From positions 1 to 64,000 of the forward strand of contig JAUMUD010000006.1 of the NCBI GenBank assembly GCA_030530875.1: a DNA stretch of 64,000 bases, written 5' to 3'. The notes below the pieces were generated by a model, which searched no databases, was not told where the DNA came from, and saw only the letters and a list, made by a program, of their open reading frames with translations. Source of the stretch: Corynebacterium sp. Lineage in GTDB: Bacteria > Actinomycetota > Actinomycetes > Mycobacteriales > Mycobacteriaceae. This document shows positions 16,136 through 24,565 of the stretch, in pieces (within the stretch, counting starts at the first letter, position 1; every line of letters starts with the position of its first letter). A program made the position numbers and the translations under genes.

Positions 16136-18616
16136 TTAGAGTGCGCGGCACTTGCGGATGCGCTCCATGGTGTGCTGGCCCTCAATCAGAATGCGCTGCA
16201 GAGCAGGGTCGAAACCAGAAATCTCTGGGAGCTTAACCTCTGGAGCCCAGTATGGGTAGAGCTCGTGCAGGGTGCGCTGAGCCACCTCGGACTCGAAGCG
16301 GTCCCAAACACTAGCAGCACTGTCGAAGAAGTATGGAGCCTCTTGCTTGAGCTCCTCTGGAACTGGAGCCCAGGTGACACCCATAGCCTTGTGGCGAAGC
16401 TCCAGGTTCGATTTCTTGTCACCATTGTCGAGCAGGTCGCGGAAGACCTCAACACGGTGAGCAGCACCCTCAGCAACCCATGCCCACTTCTGACCACCGG
16501 AGGACTTATCGCGTGCAAGCTCGGCAGCAATTTCCTCAGCAGGGTTTGCCACGCGGCCATTGGCAATGAGGCATACTAGTGCCTGCCAGCGCAGACTCTG
16601 GTCAGCGCCATTGCGCATGTCGAGAATCAGCGGAGCGGACTTCTCGGTCACCGGCAGAGTGCATAGCAGCTGCTGGTAGCGAAGCACCTTGTCCCCAGCC
16701 TTGATGCGGTTCACAATCTCATCGGCGAACATCTCACTTGGGGTAGGGGAATAGTTCAAGCTTGCAGTCTTAGCGGAGAGCAACACAGTGTTAAGAACAA
16801 AGTGCTCAGTCTCCGATGCAAGGCCACGAACAACCAGCTCAAGGAAGTCACGGGCTGGCATGAGGCCTGCACGGGTGCGCTGCCACGCGGTAGACCAGCA
16901 CAGGGAGCGGACCATTGGGTCCTCGATCTTGTCAATATTGGCAATCACATTGGCCAGGGACTTCTCATCCATGCCGGCCATGCAGTAGGTGAGGTCATTG
17001 TCATTGACCAGGACAATATCAGCCTCGGCGGCACCAACGAGGCCAGCAACCTCGGAGCGCTCACCGTGGAGGTCAGTTTCTACGCGCATGACGCGCACGA
17101 CCTTGTCACCCTCGATATTGTAGAGGCCAACTGCCAGACGATGGTCACGCATGACTGGGCCACCCTGAACCAGGTCAAACTTGGTGTATACGCCATTTTC
17201 CACGGTGAAATCAGCGGAAATATCGCTAATACCGGTGGTCTTGAGCCACTGGTCAGCCCAAGCAGAGAGGTCTCGACCAGAAGCCTCTTCAAGGGCGCCG
17301 AGCAGGTCATCGAAGGTGGCGTTGCCCCAAGCATGGCGAGCAAAGTGCATGCGGATAGCCTTGAAGAAGGCATCACGGCCCACATAAGCAAAGAGCTGCT
17401 TGAGCACCGAGGCGCCCTTGGAATAGGTAATACCGTCGAAGTTCTGCTCCACGGTGCGAATATCCGTGGCGTCAGCCAAAATTGGGTGGGTGGATGGTAG
17501 CTGGTCCTGCTGATAAGCGTGGCTCTTTTCCGCCATGGAGAAGGTCACCCATTCATTGACGTACTCAGTGTTCTCCGACTGAGCCATAACAGAGGCCCAG
17601 GTAGCGAAGGACTCATTAAGCCACAGGTCATCCCACCAACGCATGGTGACCAAGTCACCAAACCACATGTGGGCAAGCTCGTGGAGGATGGTTTCACAGC
17701 GGCGCTCATACATATGTGGAGCAGCTGGCTCAGTGAAGACATATTCATCACGGAAGGTCACGCAGCCGGAGTTTTCCATGGCGCCCATATTGTATTCAGG
17801 GCAGAAAACCTGGTCATACTTGCCAAAGGGGTAGGCCATGCCAAAGTGCTTGTGGTAGTAGTCGAAGCCCTGGCGGGTCTGCTCAAAAATAACATCGGCA
17901 TCCAGCGCGTGTGCCACAGACTTCCGGCAGTAAATACCAAATGGCACAGTGAGTTCGGTTGGTTCACCCTCGGGGGTTTCAGGGTGGTGGGTCAGGGTAC
18001 CAGTCCAGGAAGAACGCACCTCGTGGTAAGGGCCAATGCAGAATGCGACAAGATAGGTGGATACACGGTAGCCGGTTTCACCTTCATGGACGGTGCCATC
18101 CTCAGAAACGTGCATCTCAGGGTTGGAGATGACGCGCCAGTTTGCTGGTGTGCGAACACGCATGGCATAGGAAGCCTTCAAATCCGGCTGGTCAAAGCAG
18201 GCAAAGACACGCTTAGCATCAGCGGTCTCAAACTGGGTGTACATGTAGACTTCGCCATCGGCTGGGTCCACAAAGCGGTGCAGACCCTGGCCGGTACGGG
18301 AGTAAAGACACTGGGCGCTCACACGCAGTTCGTGGGCGCCAGGGGTGAGGTGGAGTTGAATGCCTTTATCCTCATCGTAGGTGTCGCCTACGGCAGTGGC
18401 AGTAATGTCCTCATCATCGAGAAGAACGGACTCCACGCGAGCGGCACGGAGGTCGATAAAGGTATCGCCTTCTTCCTTGGCCTCAAAGAAGACTGTGGTT
18501 GTGGAGGAGAAGGTCTGATCATCGCCGGTGACGTCAAGGTCGATGAAGTATTTGTCGATTGTGAGTAGGGCAGCGCGGTCGGCTGCCTCGAGTCGGGTCA
18601 AATTAGTGGAACTCAT
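16136..18616 (-). CDS. pepN: Aminopeptidase N (M1 family)
   Basis: A zinc metallo-aminopeptidase of 826 residues that removes N-terminal residues from peptides in the cytosol. The substrate-anchoring exopeptidase motif GAMEN and the zinc motif HELAHMWFGD, with the second glutamate in WLNESFATW, are intact. The C-terminal half is the helical ERAP1-like domain. There is no signal peptide. ATG 18616 may be leaderless: TACCCT on the minus strand (18623-18628) is 6 nt upstream. It is divergent from the CPFC reductase with only 25 bp between the two start codons, the same pairing as Rv2467/Rv2466c. Confidence 0.95.
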   Translation of the reverse strand: MSSTNLTRLEAADRAALLTIDKYFIDLDVTGDDQTFSSTTTVFFEAKEEGDTFIDLRAARVESVLLDDEDITATAVGDTYDEDKGIQLHLTPGAHELRVSAQCLYSRTGQGLHRFVDPADGEVYMYTQFETADAKRVFACFDQPDLKASYAMRVRTPANWRVISNPEMHVSEDGTVHEGETGYRVSTYLVAFCIGPYHEVRSSWTGTLTHHPETPEGEPTELTVPFGIYCRKSVAHALDADVIFEQTRQGFDYYHKHFGMAYPFGKYDQVFCPEYNMGAMENSGCVTFRDEYVFTEPAAPHMYERRCETILHELAHMWFGDLVTMRWWDDLWLNESFATWASVMAQSENTEYVNEWVTFSMAEKSHAYQQDQLPSTHPILADATDIRTVEQNFDGITYSKGASVLKQLFAYVGRDAFFKAIRMHFARHAWGNATFDDLLGALEEASGRDLSAWADQWLKTTGISDISADFTVENGVYTKFDLVQGGPVMRDHRLAVGLYNIEGDKVVRVMRVETDLHGERSEVAGLVGAAEADIVLVNDNDLTYCMAGMDEKSLANVIANIDKIEDPMVRSLCWSTAWQRTRAGLMPARDFLELVVRGLASETEHFVLNTVLLSAKTASLNYSPTPSEMFADEIVNRIKAGDKVLRYQQLLCTLPVTEKSAPLILDMRNGADQSLRWQALVCLIANGRVANPAEEIAAELARDKSSGGQKWAWVAEGAAHRVEVFRDLLDNGDKKSNLELRHKAMGVTWAPVPEELKQEAPYFFDSAASVWDRFESEVAQRTLHELYPYWAPEVKLPEISGFDPALQRILIEGQHTMERIRKCRAL

Positions 18617-18641
18617 GATTCCAGGGTACTAGAATGGTGGC
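18617..18641. promoter_or_regulatory. 25-bp divergent double promoter
   Basis: The space between the pepN and CPFC-reductase start codons contains two -10 boxes facing away from each other: TACCCT on the minus strand (18623-18628) and TAGAAT on the plus strand (18630-18635), each 6 nt from its ATG. The -35 regions must lie inside the opposite coding sequence. Confidence 0.6.
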
Positions 18642-19259
18642 ATGTCCCAGGAAGTTACACTTTATTTTGATGCCTCGTGCCCATTTTGCTGGGTTACCAG
18701 CCGATGGATTAAGGAAGTAGAAAAGGTCCGCGATATTGCCGTGACCTTCCGCCCAATGAGCCTCGCGGTGCTCAATGATGGCCGCGATATCCCAGCTGAT
18801 TATGCCAAGAAGATGGAAGCAAATTGGGGTCCTGCCCGCGTTTTTGCTGAAGTCGCAGAGCGCTTCCCAGAAAAGGTCGATGCCCTGTATACCGCTATGG
18901 GTACCCGTATTCACAATGGTGAGTGGGAGGAGCGTCGCGGTTTCGGCGCTTATAACCCTGTGATTGTGGAGGCTTTGGCTGAGGTTGGTCTGCCTGCTGA
19001 GCTGGCAGAATTTGCCGATACTGATGCCCATGATGAGCGTCTGCGTGCCCTGCAGCAGGCAGCCTGCGATTTGGTTGGTAATGATGTGGGTACACCTGTT
19101 ATCCAGATCGGTGATGTTGCCTTCTTTGGTCCTGTCATCACCCGTATCCCACGCGGCGAGGATGCCGGCAAGCTTTTTGATGCTTCCGTTACCCTCGCCT
19201 CCAATCCTCACTTCTTTGAGCTCAAGCGCTCTCGTACTGAGGCCCCTGAGTTCGACTAA
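18642..19259 (+). CDS. Mycothiol-dependent DsbA-like reductase (Rv2466c/Mrx-2 type)
   Basis: A 205-residue thioredoxin-fold protein with a DsbA-type helical insertion and the active site CPFC (C13, C16) in the context DASCPFCWVTSRW, the signature of the Rv2466c group. Members reduce disulfides and nitro-compounds using mycothiol. The cis-Pro loop is GTPVIQIG. No signal peptide is present, so it is cytosolic. The start is set by TAGAAT 6 nt upstream. It converges directly on the lipoprotein nuclease gene with no gap. The mycothiol link is from family knowledge, not visible in the sequence. Confidence 0.85.
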   Translation: MSQEVTLYFDASCPFCWVTSRWIKEVEKVRDIAVTFRPMSLAVLNDGRDIPADYAKKMEANWGPARVFAEVAERFPEKVDALYTAMGTRIHNGEWEERRGFGAYNPVIVEALAEVGLPAELAEFADTDAHDERLRALQQAACDLVGNDVGTPVIQIGDVAFFGPVITRIPRGEDAGKLFDASVTLASNPHFFELKRSRTEAPEFD

Positions 19260-20075
19260 TTAGGAACAGGTTTGAAGGACGCGCTCCATAGCGTCCTTCT
19301 CAGGCTGCGTTACCCACAGGTGGTAGCGGGCCTTTATTTCTATCTGGTGGCTGACATAGGTGCACCTATAGTCCTTATTTGGTGGCAACCAGGAGGCCGC
19401 ATCATAATCAGACTTCTGCTGATTCGTTGGACCATCCACCGCCACGAGATTATCCGGATCATTGGCAAGGGCGGTGCGGGTAGCTACATCGAGCTGCTGG
19501 GCGCCAGTCTGCCAGGCATTGGACAGGGCCACAATGTGGTCAATCTGCACGGCACGAGAGGTGTCCTTGCCGCGCTGGAAGTCAATAACCGTGCCCGTAT
19601 ATGGGTCATTGAGCGTACCGCTTAGCACGGTACAGGAATTCTTCATCACCTTATTTGTCAGGTCGCGCTGCAGAATATCATTGCGCGTATCGCAACCATT
19701 ATGGCCACCGGCCACATCAACATTATCGGTCCATGCCTCACCGAATTGGTCGCGGCTATAGCCGGTCTTTGGGGCCTTACCCTTTACTTCCAAAGTATTA
19801 AGTAGCTGCTGGGTAGCGGAGACTGCAGGGGCTGCATCCTGAGAAACCGGCACCTCTGTCGAAATCTCGGATGGGGTAGTAGAAGTAGCCTCCGAGGTAG
19901 AAATCTCCGTGCTGCTTTCCGAGCTTGCCTGGGTGCTCGAATGGGGGAGTGTCACCGAGGAGGTGCTTACGGAAGAAGTGATATTTGCCGGTGCCGTCTG
20001 AACCTGGTCATTTTTGCAGGCAGTGGCGCCAAAAAGAAGTAAACCACACAAAGAAATAATGGTGAGATTGCGCAT
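19260..20075 (-). CDS. Secreted DUF1524-type HNH nuclease lipoprotein
   Basis: A 271-residue exported protein. The N-terminus is a signal peptide ending in a lipobox-like GATAC (Cys at about residue 20), followed by a roughly 75-residue Ser/Thr-rich spacer and then a nuclease domain. The domain has the DUF1524/HNH core VQIDHIVALSNAWQTGAQ and QKSDYDAASWLPPN, with Cys pairs (CDTRNDILQRDL, CTVLSG, CTYVSH, final CS) that probably form disulfides or bind metal. It likely degrades extracellular DNA at the cell surface. The lipobox is not perfect, so a free secreted form is possible. It is divergent from rpiB with 58 bp between starts. Confidence 0.82.
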   Translation of the reverse strand: MRNLTIISLCGLLLFGATACKNDQVQTAPANITSSVSTSSVTLPHSSTQASSESSTEISTSEATSTTPSEISTEVPVSQDAAPAVSATQQLLNTLEVKGKAPKTGYSRDQFGEAWTDNVDVAGGHNGCDTRNDILQRDLTNKVMKNSCTVLSGTLNDPYTGTVIDFQRGKDTSRAVQIDHIVALSNAWQTGAQQLDVATRTALANDPDNLVAVDGPTNQQKSDYDAASWLPPNKDYRCTYVSHQIEIKARYHLWVTQPEKDAMERVLQTCS

Positions 20076-20133
20076 AATGTCTATAAGCGTACCGCATGCA
20101 GGAACAAGACAAGAATTGCGTTATGATAAAGGT

Positions 20134-20598
20134 ATGCGTGTTTATCTAGGAGCGGACCATGCCGGGTTCGACACAAAGAATGCTATTGCCGAGCATCTCA
20201 AGGCAGCCGGCCACGAAGTTATTGACTGTGGCGCCCACGAATATGATGCCAATGATGATTACCCAGCCTACTGCATTGATGCAGCCCAGCGTGTGGTAAA
20301 TGATCCGGGTTCCCTGGGCATTGTGCTCGGTGGTTCCGGTAATGGCGAGCAGATTGCCGCCAATAAGGTCAAGGGCGCACGTTGTGCCCTTGCTTGGTCT
20401 GTTGAGACCGCTAAGCTCGCCCGTGAACACAACAATGCGCAGCTCATTGGCCTGGGCGGTCGCATGCACTCTGAGGAAGAAGCACTGGCTATTGTTGATG
20501 CCTTTGTTTCTGAGCCTTGGAGTGGGGAAGAGCGCCACCAGCGCCGTATTGATATCTTGAGCGAATACGAGAAGACCGGCATCGCTCCTACCGTCTAA
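20134..20598 (+). CDS. rpiB: Ribose-5-phosphate isomerase B
   Basis: A 154-residue RpiB/LacAB-family sugar-phosphate isomerase of the pentose phosphate pathway. Key segments are GADHAGFDTKN, the active-site Cys region DYPAYCIDAAQ and the phosphate loop GGSGNGEQIAANK. Start ATG 20134 is preceded by TATGAT (20122-20127) at 6 nt (leaderless type). Longer in-frame starts would run through the divergent promoter. The position near pepN matches Rv2465c. A strong terminator follows. Confidence 0.95.
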   Translation: MRVYLGADHAGFDTKNAIAEHLKAAGHEVIDCGAHEYDANDDYPAYCIDAAQRVVNDPGSLGIVLGGSGNGEQIAANKVKGARCALAWSVETAKLAREHNNAQLIGLGGRMHSEEEALAIVDAFVSEPWSGEERHQRRIDILSEYEKTGIAPTV

Positions 20599-20607
20599 TA
20601 TTCTAAT

Positions 20608-20650
20608 AAAAAATGGCTACCACCGCGGAAATTGGTGGTAGCCATTTTTT
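20608..20650. terminator. Bidirectional terminator after rpiB
   Basis: ATGGCTACCACC pairs perfectly with GGTGGTAGCCAT around a 9-nt loop, with an A-run on the left and a T-run on the right. It can therefore end transcription from rpiB (+) and from the small HTH gene (-). Confidence 0.92.
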
Positions 20651-20676
20651 GTCTTGTCTTGTTTTGACGAATGTAT

Positions 20677-20892
20677 TTAGTTCGTCTTAGAGGCCTTGCG
20701 CTCTTCGATCCATTCAAGCACTTCGCGTGAGTCCCACAAAGTAAGTCCATGCAGCTTAGTGACTGGCTTTGGTGCGCGACCACGACCAGCATAAGACGTG
20801 AACGTACCGCGTGCGGTTCCCGAACGTTCTGCACATTCAATGGCCGTCCAGAGCTCGGCGCCATTTTCCGCATTGATAATCTTTGGTTTCAT
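20677..20892 (-). CDS. Small helix-turn-helix protein (MerR/excisionase-like)
   Basis: A 71-residue protein. The centre reads as a winged-helix/AlpA-type fold: ELWTAIECAERSG (helix 1), TARGTFTSYAGRGRAP (turn and recognition helix with a basic tip), then LTLWDSREVLEWIEERKASK. This matches excisionases and small MerR-type DNA binders. ATG 20892 is fixed by TAGCAT (20900-20905) 7 nt upstream on the minus strand; the AAGGAGG further up is too far away to be used. It lies between rpiB and a tRNA-Gly, a usual place for mobile-element relics, but no integrase is present. Confidence 0.65.
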   Translation of the reverse strand: MKPKIINAENGAELWTAIECAERSGTARGTFTSYAGRGRAPKPVTKLHGLTLWDSREVLEWIEERKASKTN

Positions 20893-21315
20893 GCCTGGTA
20901 TGCTAAACCTCCTTTCTATGAGTAGAGCGAACACAGGCTGAGAATTCGCTGAAATATGTTGACGGATTCACTTCAGGCTTAAAAAGAAGCTCAAAGCTTC
21001 ATATGTGCTATATGAAACCGCCGGTTACAATTCGACGTGAACATTCACTGCATTGTGTGGTTCCAAAATAGCGAATGTCTAAGAATTTCAATTCGCCTGT
21101 ATTCTCAGGTTATCAGATATAACGCGGGAATTTAGAGCTAAATTCCCTCCCATATATCGCGAATAAATAGCCCCATGCTTCTATGAGCTTCCAATGATTA
21201 TCCTGCATTTTTGCTGGTCATGACACTGTGCCTTGTCGGGGTAGTTGCAGGGCTCAGAAGATTGTGTATATAATCGACCGTGCTTCTTTTGCTGCCAATG
21301 GGTAAGCAAGGATAG
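20893..21315. other. AT-rich gene-free spacer with repeated ATTCGC words
   Basis: No credible gene in 423 bp. It contains four ATTCGC words (20944-20949 plus, 21071-21076 minus, 21091-21096 plus, 21159-21164 minus), a 9-bp-arm palindrome at 21126-21147 (GGGAATTTA/TAAATTCCC, 4-nt loop) and the tRNA-Gly promoter. It could be an operator region for the small HTH protein or the scar of an excised element. Confidence 0.5.
21245..21274 (+). promoter_or_regulatory. tRNA-Gly promoter
   Basis: TTGCAG (21245-21250) and a consensus TATAAT (21269-21274) with an 18-bp spacer lie about 40 nt before the mature tRNA-Gly 5' end. Confidence 0.65.
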
Positions 21316-21387
21316 GGGAACGTCGTATAGTGGCTAATACCTCAGCCTTCCAAGCTGAAGACGCGGGTTCGATTCCCGTCGTTCCCT
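21316..21387 (+). tRNA. tRNA-Gly (TCC)
   Basis: Cloverleaf with acceptor GGGAACG/CGTTCCC, anticodon loop CTTCCAA (anticodon TCC), T-loop TTCGATT and discriminator T. CCA is encoded at 21388-21390. Confidence 0.95.
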
Positions 21388-21393
21388 CCATAC

Positions 21394-21436
21394 AAGTGCC
21401 GAGTGCAAGTTGAAAAACTTCCTCGGCACTTTTTTC
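21394..21436 (+). terminator. Terminator after tRNA-Gly
   Basis: AAGTGCCGAG (21394-21403) pairs with CTCGGCACTT (21422-21431) and runs into T6. A small inner stem AAGTT-GAAA-AACTT is nested in the loop. Confidence 0.88.
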
Positions 21437-21612
21437 TATATCTGCCCCCAGTAGGTAAACCGTCAACTGAAGCGCTTTACTACTTTTCAGCTTTCAAACA
21501 TCCAAAAAAGTGGCCATTGACATGCGGATTAGGTGAAAATCAGAAAGCCGTGTATAGTTCTTATCTGTTGCTAAGAGCGCAGAGTTCACAAGAACTCAGA
21601 GCTTAAAGCTAA

Positions 21613-21686
21613 CGGGGCGTGGCGCAGTTTGGTAGCGCACCTGCTTTGGGAGCAGGGGGTCGCAGGTTCAAATCCTGTCGCCCCGA
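21613..21686 (+). tRNA. tRNA-Pro (TGG)
   Basis: Acceptor CGGGGCG pairs with CGCCCCG, the anticodon is TGG, the T-loop is TTCAAAT and the discriminator is A. No CCA is encoded. The C1-G72 first pair is typical of bacterial tRNA-Pro. Confidence 0.95.
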
Positions 21687-21691
21687 CGGAC

Positions 21692-21738
21692 AATGGCCGT
21701 CGCAATACCTTCCCGATAGGGAAGGGGCGGCGGTCATT
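21692..21738 (+). terminator. Nested hairpin between tRNA-Pro and tig
   Basis: An inner 7-bp stem CCTTCCC/GGGAAGG lies inside an outer 12-bp stem (21692-21703 with 21727-21738, two wobble pairs). The T-run is weak, so it may be a processing structure as much as a terminator. Confidence 0.55.
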
Positions 21739-21814
21739 CTCATATGTTCAGTTCGTGATGTCCGGACTGGTCAGTAATCTGAAATTTATTGATAGATTCA
21801 GGAGATTTTAGCTC

Positions 21815-23158
21815 GTGAAGAGTTCTGTAGATCGTCTAGACGACACCACTGTCAAGCTCAGCATTGAGGTTCCTTTCGCTGAGATGGAGCCTGAGTTCGA
21901 TAGGGCTTATAAGGAAATCGCCAAGCAGATCAACGTGCCAGGCTTCCGCCGTGGCAAGGCCCCTCGCAAGGTGATTGAGACCCGCGTGTCTCGCGAGTAC
22001 GTCCTGGGCGACGTCTTCAATGCAGCTATTCCTGCACGTCTGAACGAGGCTATCCTCGCCGAGAAGTTCAATGTTCTTGGCACCCCATCCATCGAGGTCA
22101 CCAGTGGCCCAGATGAGGATCCATTGGCTTTCAACGCCACCTTCTCTGTCGCTCCAGAGTTCACCGTTCCAGATTTCTCCAAGATCTCCGTTGAGGTTGA
22201 GCCAATCAACGTCTCCGATGAGGCTATCGACGAGGAGATTGAGACCCTCCGCACCCGCTTCTCCACCCTCAAGGACGTGAAGCGCAAGGCTAAGAAGGAC
22301 GATGTCGTCACCTTCAATGTCAAGGTCGAGGTCGAAGGCAAGGAAGTTCCGGAGGCAGCTGCTGAGGGCGTTACCCACACCATCGGTTCTGAGATTGAAA
22401 TGATCGAGGGTCTGGACAAGGCTGTTAAGGGCCTTCACGCTGATGAGTCCGCCACCTTCGAAGCCCCAATCCCAATGGCTGATGGCAAGACCGGCACCGT
22501 CACCGTCGACGTGACTGCTGTTAAGGGCCGCCAGCTCCCTGAGGTTAACGAGGAATTCGTTCAGGAAGCTTCCGAGTTCGACACTGTTGAAGAGCTCCGC
22601 GAGGGCATCAAGAAGCAGCTCGAAGAGCGTGGCAAGTCCCAGCAGGCTGTGGCTCTGCGTGACGCCGTTCTCGAAGAGGCCTTCAAGATTGCTGACTTCC
22701 CAACCCCAACCCACTTTGTTGAGCAGCAGGTCGAGTCCCAGCTCGACAACATGCGTCAGCAGTTCGGTGGCGAGGCTGGCTTCAACGAGGTTCTGAAGAT
22801 TCAGAATACTACCGCTGAAGAGTACAAGAAGACCCTCGAAGAGCAGGTTGCTCAGACCGTTCGTACCCAGATTCTTCTCGACGCTGTCGCCGAGCAGGAT
22901 GAGCCTGAGGTTACCGAGAAGGACGTTAACGAGCACCTCATGTTCACCGCCTCCTCCTACGGCATGGACCCACAGACCCTCTTCAACCAGCTCGCATCTG
23001 CAGGCCAGCTTGCAACCCTGTACCAGGACGTACGTCGTGGTAAGGCTCTTGCTGCTTCCATCTGCAAGGTCAGCGCTAAGGACACCGACGGTAATGTCAT
23101 CGAGACCTCCGATTATTTCGGTGAGGACGACGAGGACGAGACCAACGAAGAGAACTAA
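21815..23158 (+). CDS. tig: Trigger factor
   Basis: The ribosome-associated chaperone and peptidyl-prolyl isomerase of 447 residues. The N-terminal ribosome-binding domain has the GFRRGKAPRKVIETR signature (normally GFRxGK at the tip that contacts protein L23), followed by the FKBP-type PPIase domain (about residues 150-245) and the helical C-terminal chaperone arms. The C-terminus is acidic (FGEDDEDETNEEN). It has a GTG start with AGGAG 10 nt upstream. It precedes clpP1P2, the usual tig-clpP-clpX arrangement. Confidence 0.96.
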   Translation: MKSSVDRLDDTTVKLSIEVPFAEMEPEFDRAYKEIAKQINVPGFRRGKAPRKVIETRVSREYVLGDVFNAAIPARLNEAILAEKFNVLGTPSIEVTSGPDEDPLAFNATFSVAPEFTVPDFSKISVEVEPINVSDEAIDEEIETLRTRFSTLKDVKRKAKKDDVVTFNVKVEVEGKEVPEAAAEGVTHTIGSEIEMIEGLDKAVKGLHADESATFEAPIPMADGKTGTVTVDVTAVKGRQLPEVNEEFVQEASEFDTVEELREGIKKQLEERGKSQQAVALRDAVLEEAFKIADFPTPTHFVEQQVESQLDNMRQQFGGEAGFNEVLKIQNTTAEEYKKTLEEQVAQTVRTQILLDAVAEQDEPEVTEKDVNEHLMFTASSYGMDPQTLFNQLASAGQLATLYQDVRRGKALAASICKVSAKDTDGNVIETSDYFGEDDEDETNEEN

Positions 23159-23180
23159 TTCTCTCGTCCTTTAAAGCCTA

Positions 23181-23207
23181 AATCCCCACGTCATCGTGGG
23201 GATTTTT
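23181..23207 (+). terminator. Terminator after tig
   Basis: AATCCCCACG and CGTGGGGATT form a 10-bp stem with a TCAT loop followed by T5. The T-run abuts the ClgR-like palindrome of the clpP promoter. Confidence 0.92.
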
Positions 23208-23220
23208 CGCTATTAGCGAA
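23206..23220 (+). promoter_or_regulatory. ClgR-like operator upstream of clpP1P2
   Basis: TTCGCTATTAGCGAA is a perfect palindrome (6-bp arms, 3-bp centre) matching the CGC-N5-GCG core bound by ClgR, the activator of clpP1P2 and clpC in C. glutamicum. A -10-like TAATCT is at 23249-23254, about 47 nt before the clpP1 start. Confidence 0.72.
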
Positions 23221-23300
23221 CAATGATGCCAAGCTTGATCCAAGCGGGTAATCTAGTTGGAAACAGTGATAGTTACTGATTTAGTAAGGATAATTCACGA

Positions 23301-23882
23301 ATGGATAAAAAACTTATGGCCGCTGGGGCCGGTGCAGGTCTTAACCTGACCGACTCCGTCTTCGAGCGCCTCCTGCGTGAGCGCATTATTTTCCTGGGTT
23401 CCCAGGTTGATGATGAGATCGCCAATAAGCTCTGCGCCCAGATTCTTCTTCTGAGCGCTGAGGACCCAAATAGCGATATTCACCTCTACATCAACTCCCC
23501 AGGCGGCTCCGTTACCGCTGGTATGGCTATCTACGACACCATGAAGTACAGCCCTTGCGATATTTCTACCTATGCAATGGGCCTGGCAGCATCTATGGGT
23601 CAGTTCCTGCTCTCCGCTGGTACCAAGGGCAAGCGCTACGCTTTGCCTCATGCCCGCATCATGATGCACCAGCCTTCCGCCGGTGTTGGTGGTACAGCCT
23701 CCGATATTGCAATTCAGGCTGAGACCTTCGCCCACACCAAGCGTGAGATGGCCGAGCTCATTGCTGAGCACACCGGCCAGACCGTTGAGCAGATCACCAA
23801 GGATTCCGACCGTGACCGCTGGTTCACCGCCCAGCAGGCTCTCGAGTATGGTTTCGTCGACAAGGTAATTGAAGGGAAATAA
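23301..23882 (+). CDS. clpP1: ATP-dependent Clp protease proteolytic subunit 1
   Basis: A serine peptidase subunit of 193 residues. The catalytic Ser is S98 (GLAASMGQ) and the catalytic His H123 (MMHQPSAG), with the Asp in the C-terminal third. In actinobacteria ClpP1 and ClpP2 form a mixed two-ring barrel that needs ClpX or ClpC1 for unfolding. The start at 23301 has AAGGA upstream; an internal ATG at codon 6 is an alternative. It is separated from clpP2 by 3 nt, so the two subunits are co-translated. The ClgR-like box upstream suggests stress induction. Confidence 0.96.
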   Translation: MDKKLMAAGAGAGLNLTDSVFERLLRERIIFLGSQVDDEIANKLCAQILLLSAEDPNSDIHLYINSPGGSVTAGMAIYDTMKYSPCDISTYAMGLAASMGQFLLSAGTKGKRYALPHARIMMHQPSAGVGGTASDIAIQAETFAHTKREMAELIAEHTGQTVEQITKDSDRDRWFTAQQALEYGFVDKVIEGK

Positions 23883-23885
23883 TCC

Positions 23886-24503
23886 ATGGAAATGCCTTCC
23901 TCCCGTTATATTCTTCCTAGCTTCGTTGAGCAGTCCGCTTTCGGCGCCAAGGAATCTAACCCATACAACAAGCTCTTTGAAGAGCGCATTATCTTCCTGG
24001 GCACTCAGGTCGATGATGCTTCGGCCAATGACATCATGGCTCAGCTCCTCGTTCTTGAGGGTCTTGACCCAGAGCGCGACATCACTATGTACATCAACTC
24101 TCCTGGTGGTTCCTTCACCAGTCTGATGGCTATTTACGACACCATGCAGTATGTGCGCCCAGACGTTCAGACCGTCTGCCTCGGCCAGGCCGCTTCCGCA
24201 GCCGCCGTCCTGCTCGCTGCTGGTGCTCCTGGCAAGCGCGCCGCTCTGCCAAATGCTCGCGTTCTTATCCACCAGCCTCGCACCGGTGGTATGCAGGGTC
24301 AGGTTTCCGACCTCGAGATTCAGGCTCGCGAAATTGAGCGTATGCGTACCCTGATGGAAGAAACCCTCGCCTTCCATACCGGTAAGAGCGCAGAACAGGT
24401 TCGCATTGATACTGACCGCGATAAGATTCTCACCGCCCAGGAGGCTGTGGAATACGGTCTGATCGATCAGGTATTTGATTACCGTAAGCGCGAGCGTAAC
24501 TAA
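23886..24503 (+). CDS. clpP2: ATP-dependent Clp protease proteolytic subunit 2
   Basis: A 205-residue paralogue of ClpP1 with catalytic S104 (GQAASAAA) and H129 (LIHQPRTG). The N-terminal propeptide-like extension (about 15-20 residues before the [17 protein letters not shown] core) is typical of actinobacterial ClpP2 and is usually processed. It is the second gene of the clpP1P2 operon; the gap to clpX (62 nt) contains a palindrome, so clpX may have its own promoter. Confidence 0.96.
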   Translation: MEMPSSRYILPSFVEQSAFGAKESNPYNKLFEERIIFLGTQVDDASANDIMAQLLVLEGLDPERDITMYINSPGGSFTSLMAIYDTMQYVRPDVQTVCLGQAASAAAVLLAAGAPGKRAALPNARVLIHQPRTGGMQGQVSDLEIQAREIERMRTLMEETLAFHTGKSAEQVRIDTDRDKILTAQEAVEYGLIDQVFDYRKRERN

Positions 24504-24508
24504 AAAGC

Positions 24509-24527
24509 TGGTATAGTTCGTATACCA
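24509..24527 (+). promoter_or_regulatory. Palindrome in the clpP2-clpX spacer
   Basis: TGGTATA-GTTCG-TATACCA, seven perfect base pairs around five bases, lies 39 nt before the clpX start. It may be an operator or a weak RNA stem; there is no T-run. Confidence 0.45.
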
Positions 24528-24565
24528 TTAATGTGGTTTAAATTCGCGACTTTATTGGGAATAGA

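Noticed and set aside
21316..21390. tRNA-Gly 3' end as an active attachment site
   Set aside because: No second copy of the tRNA 3' segment was seen in the window and no integrase gene is present.
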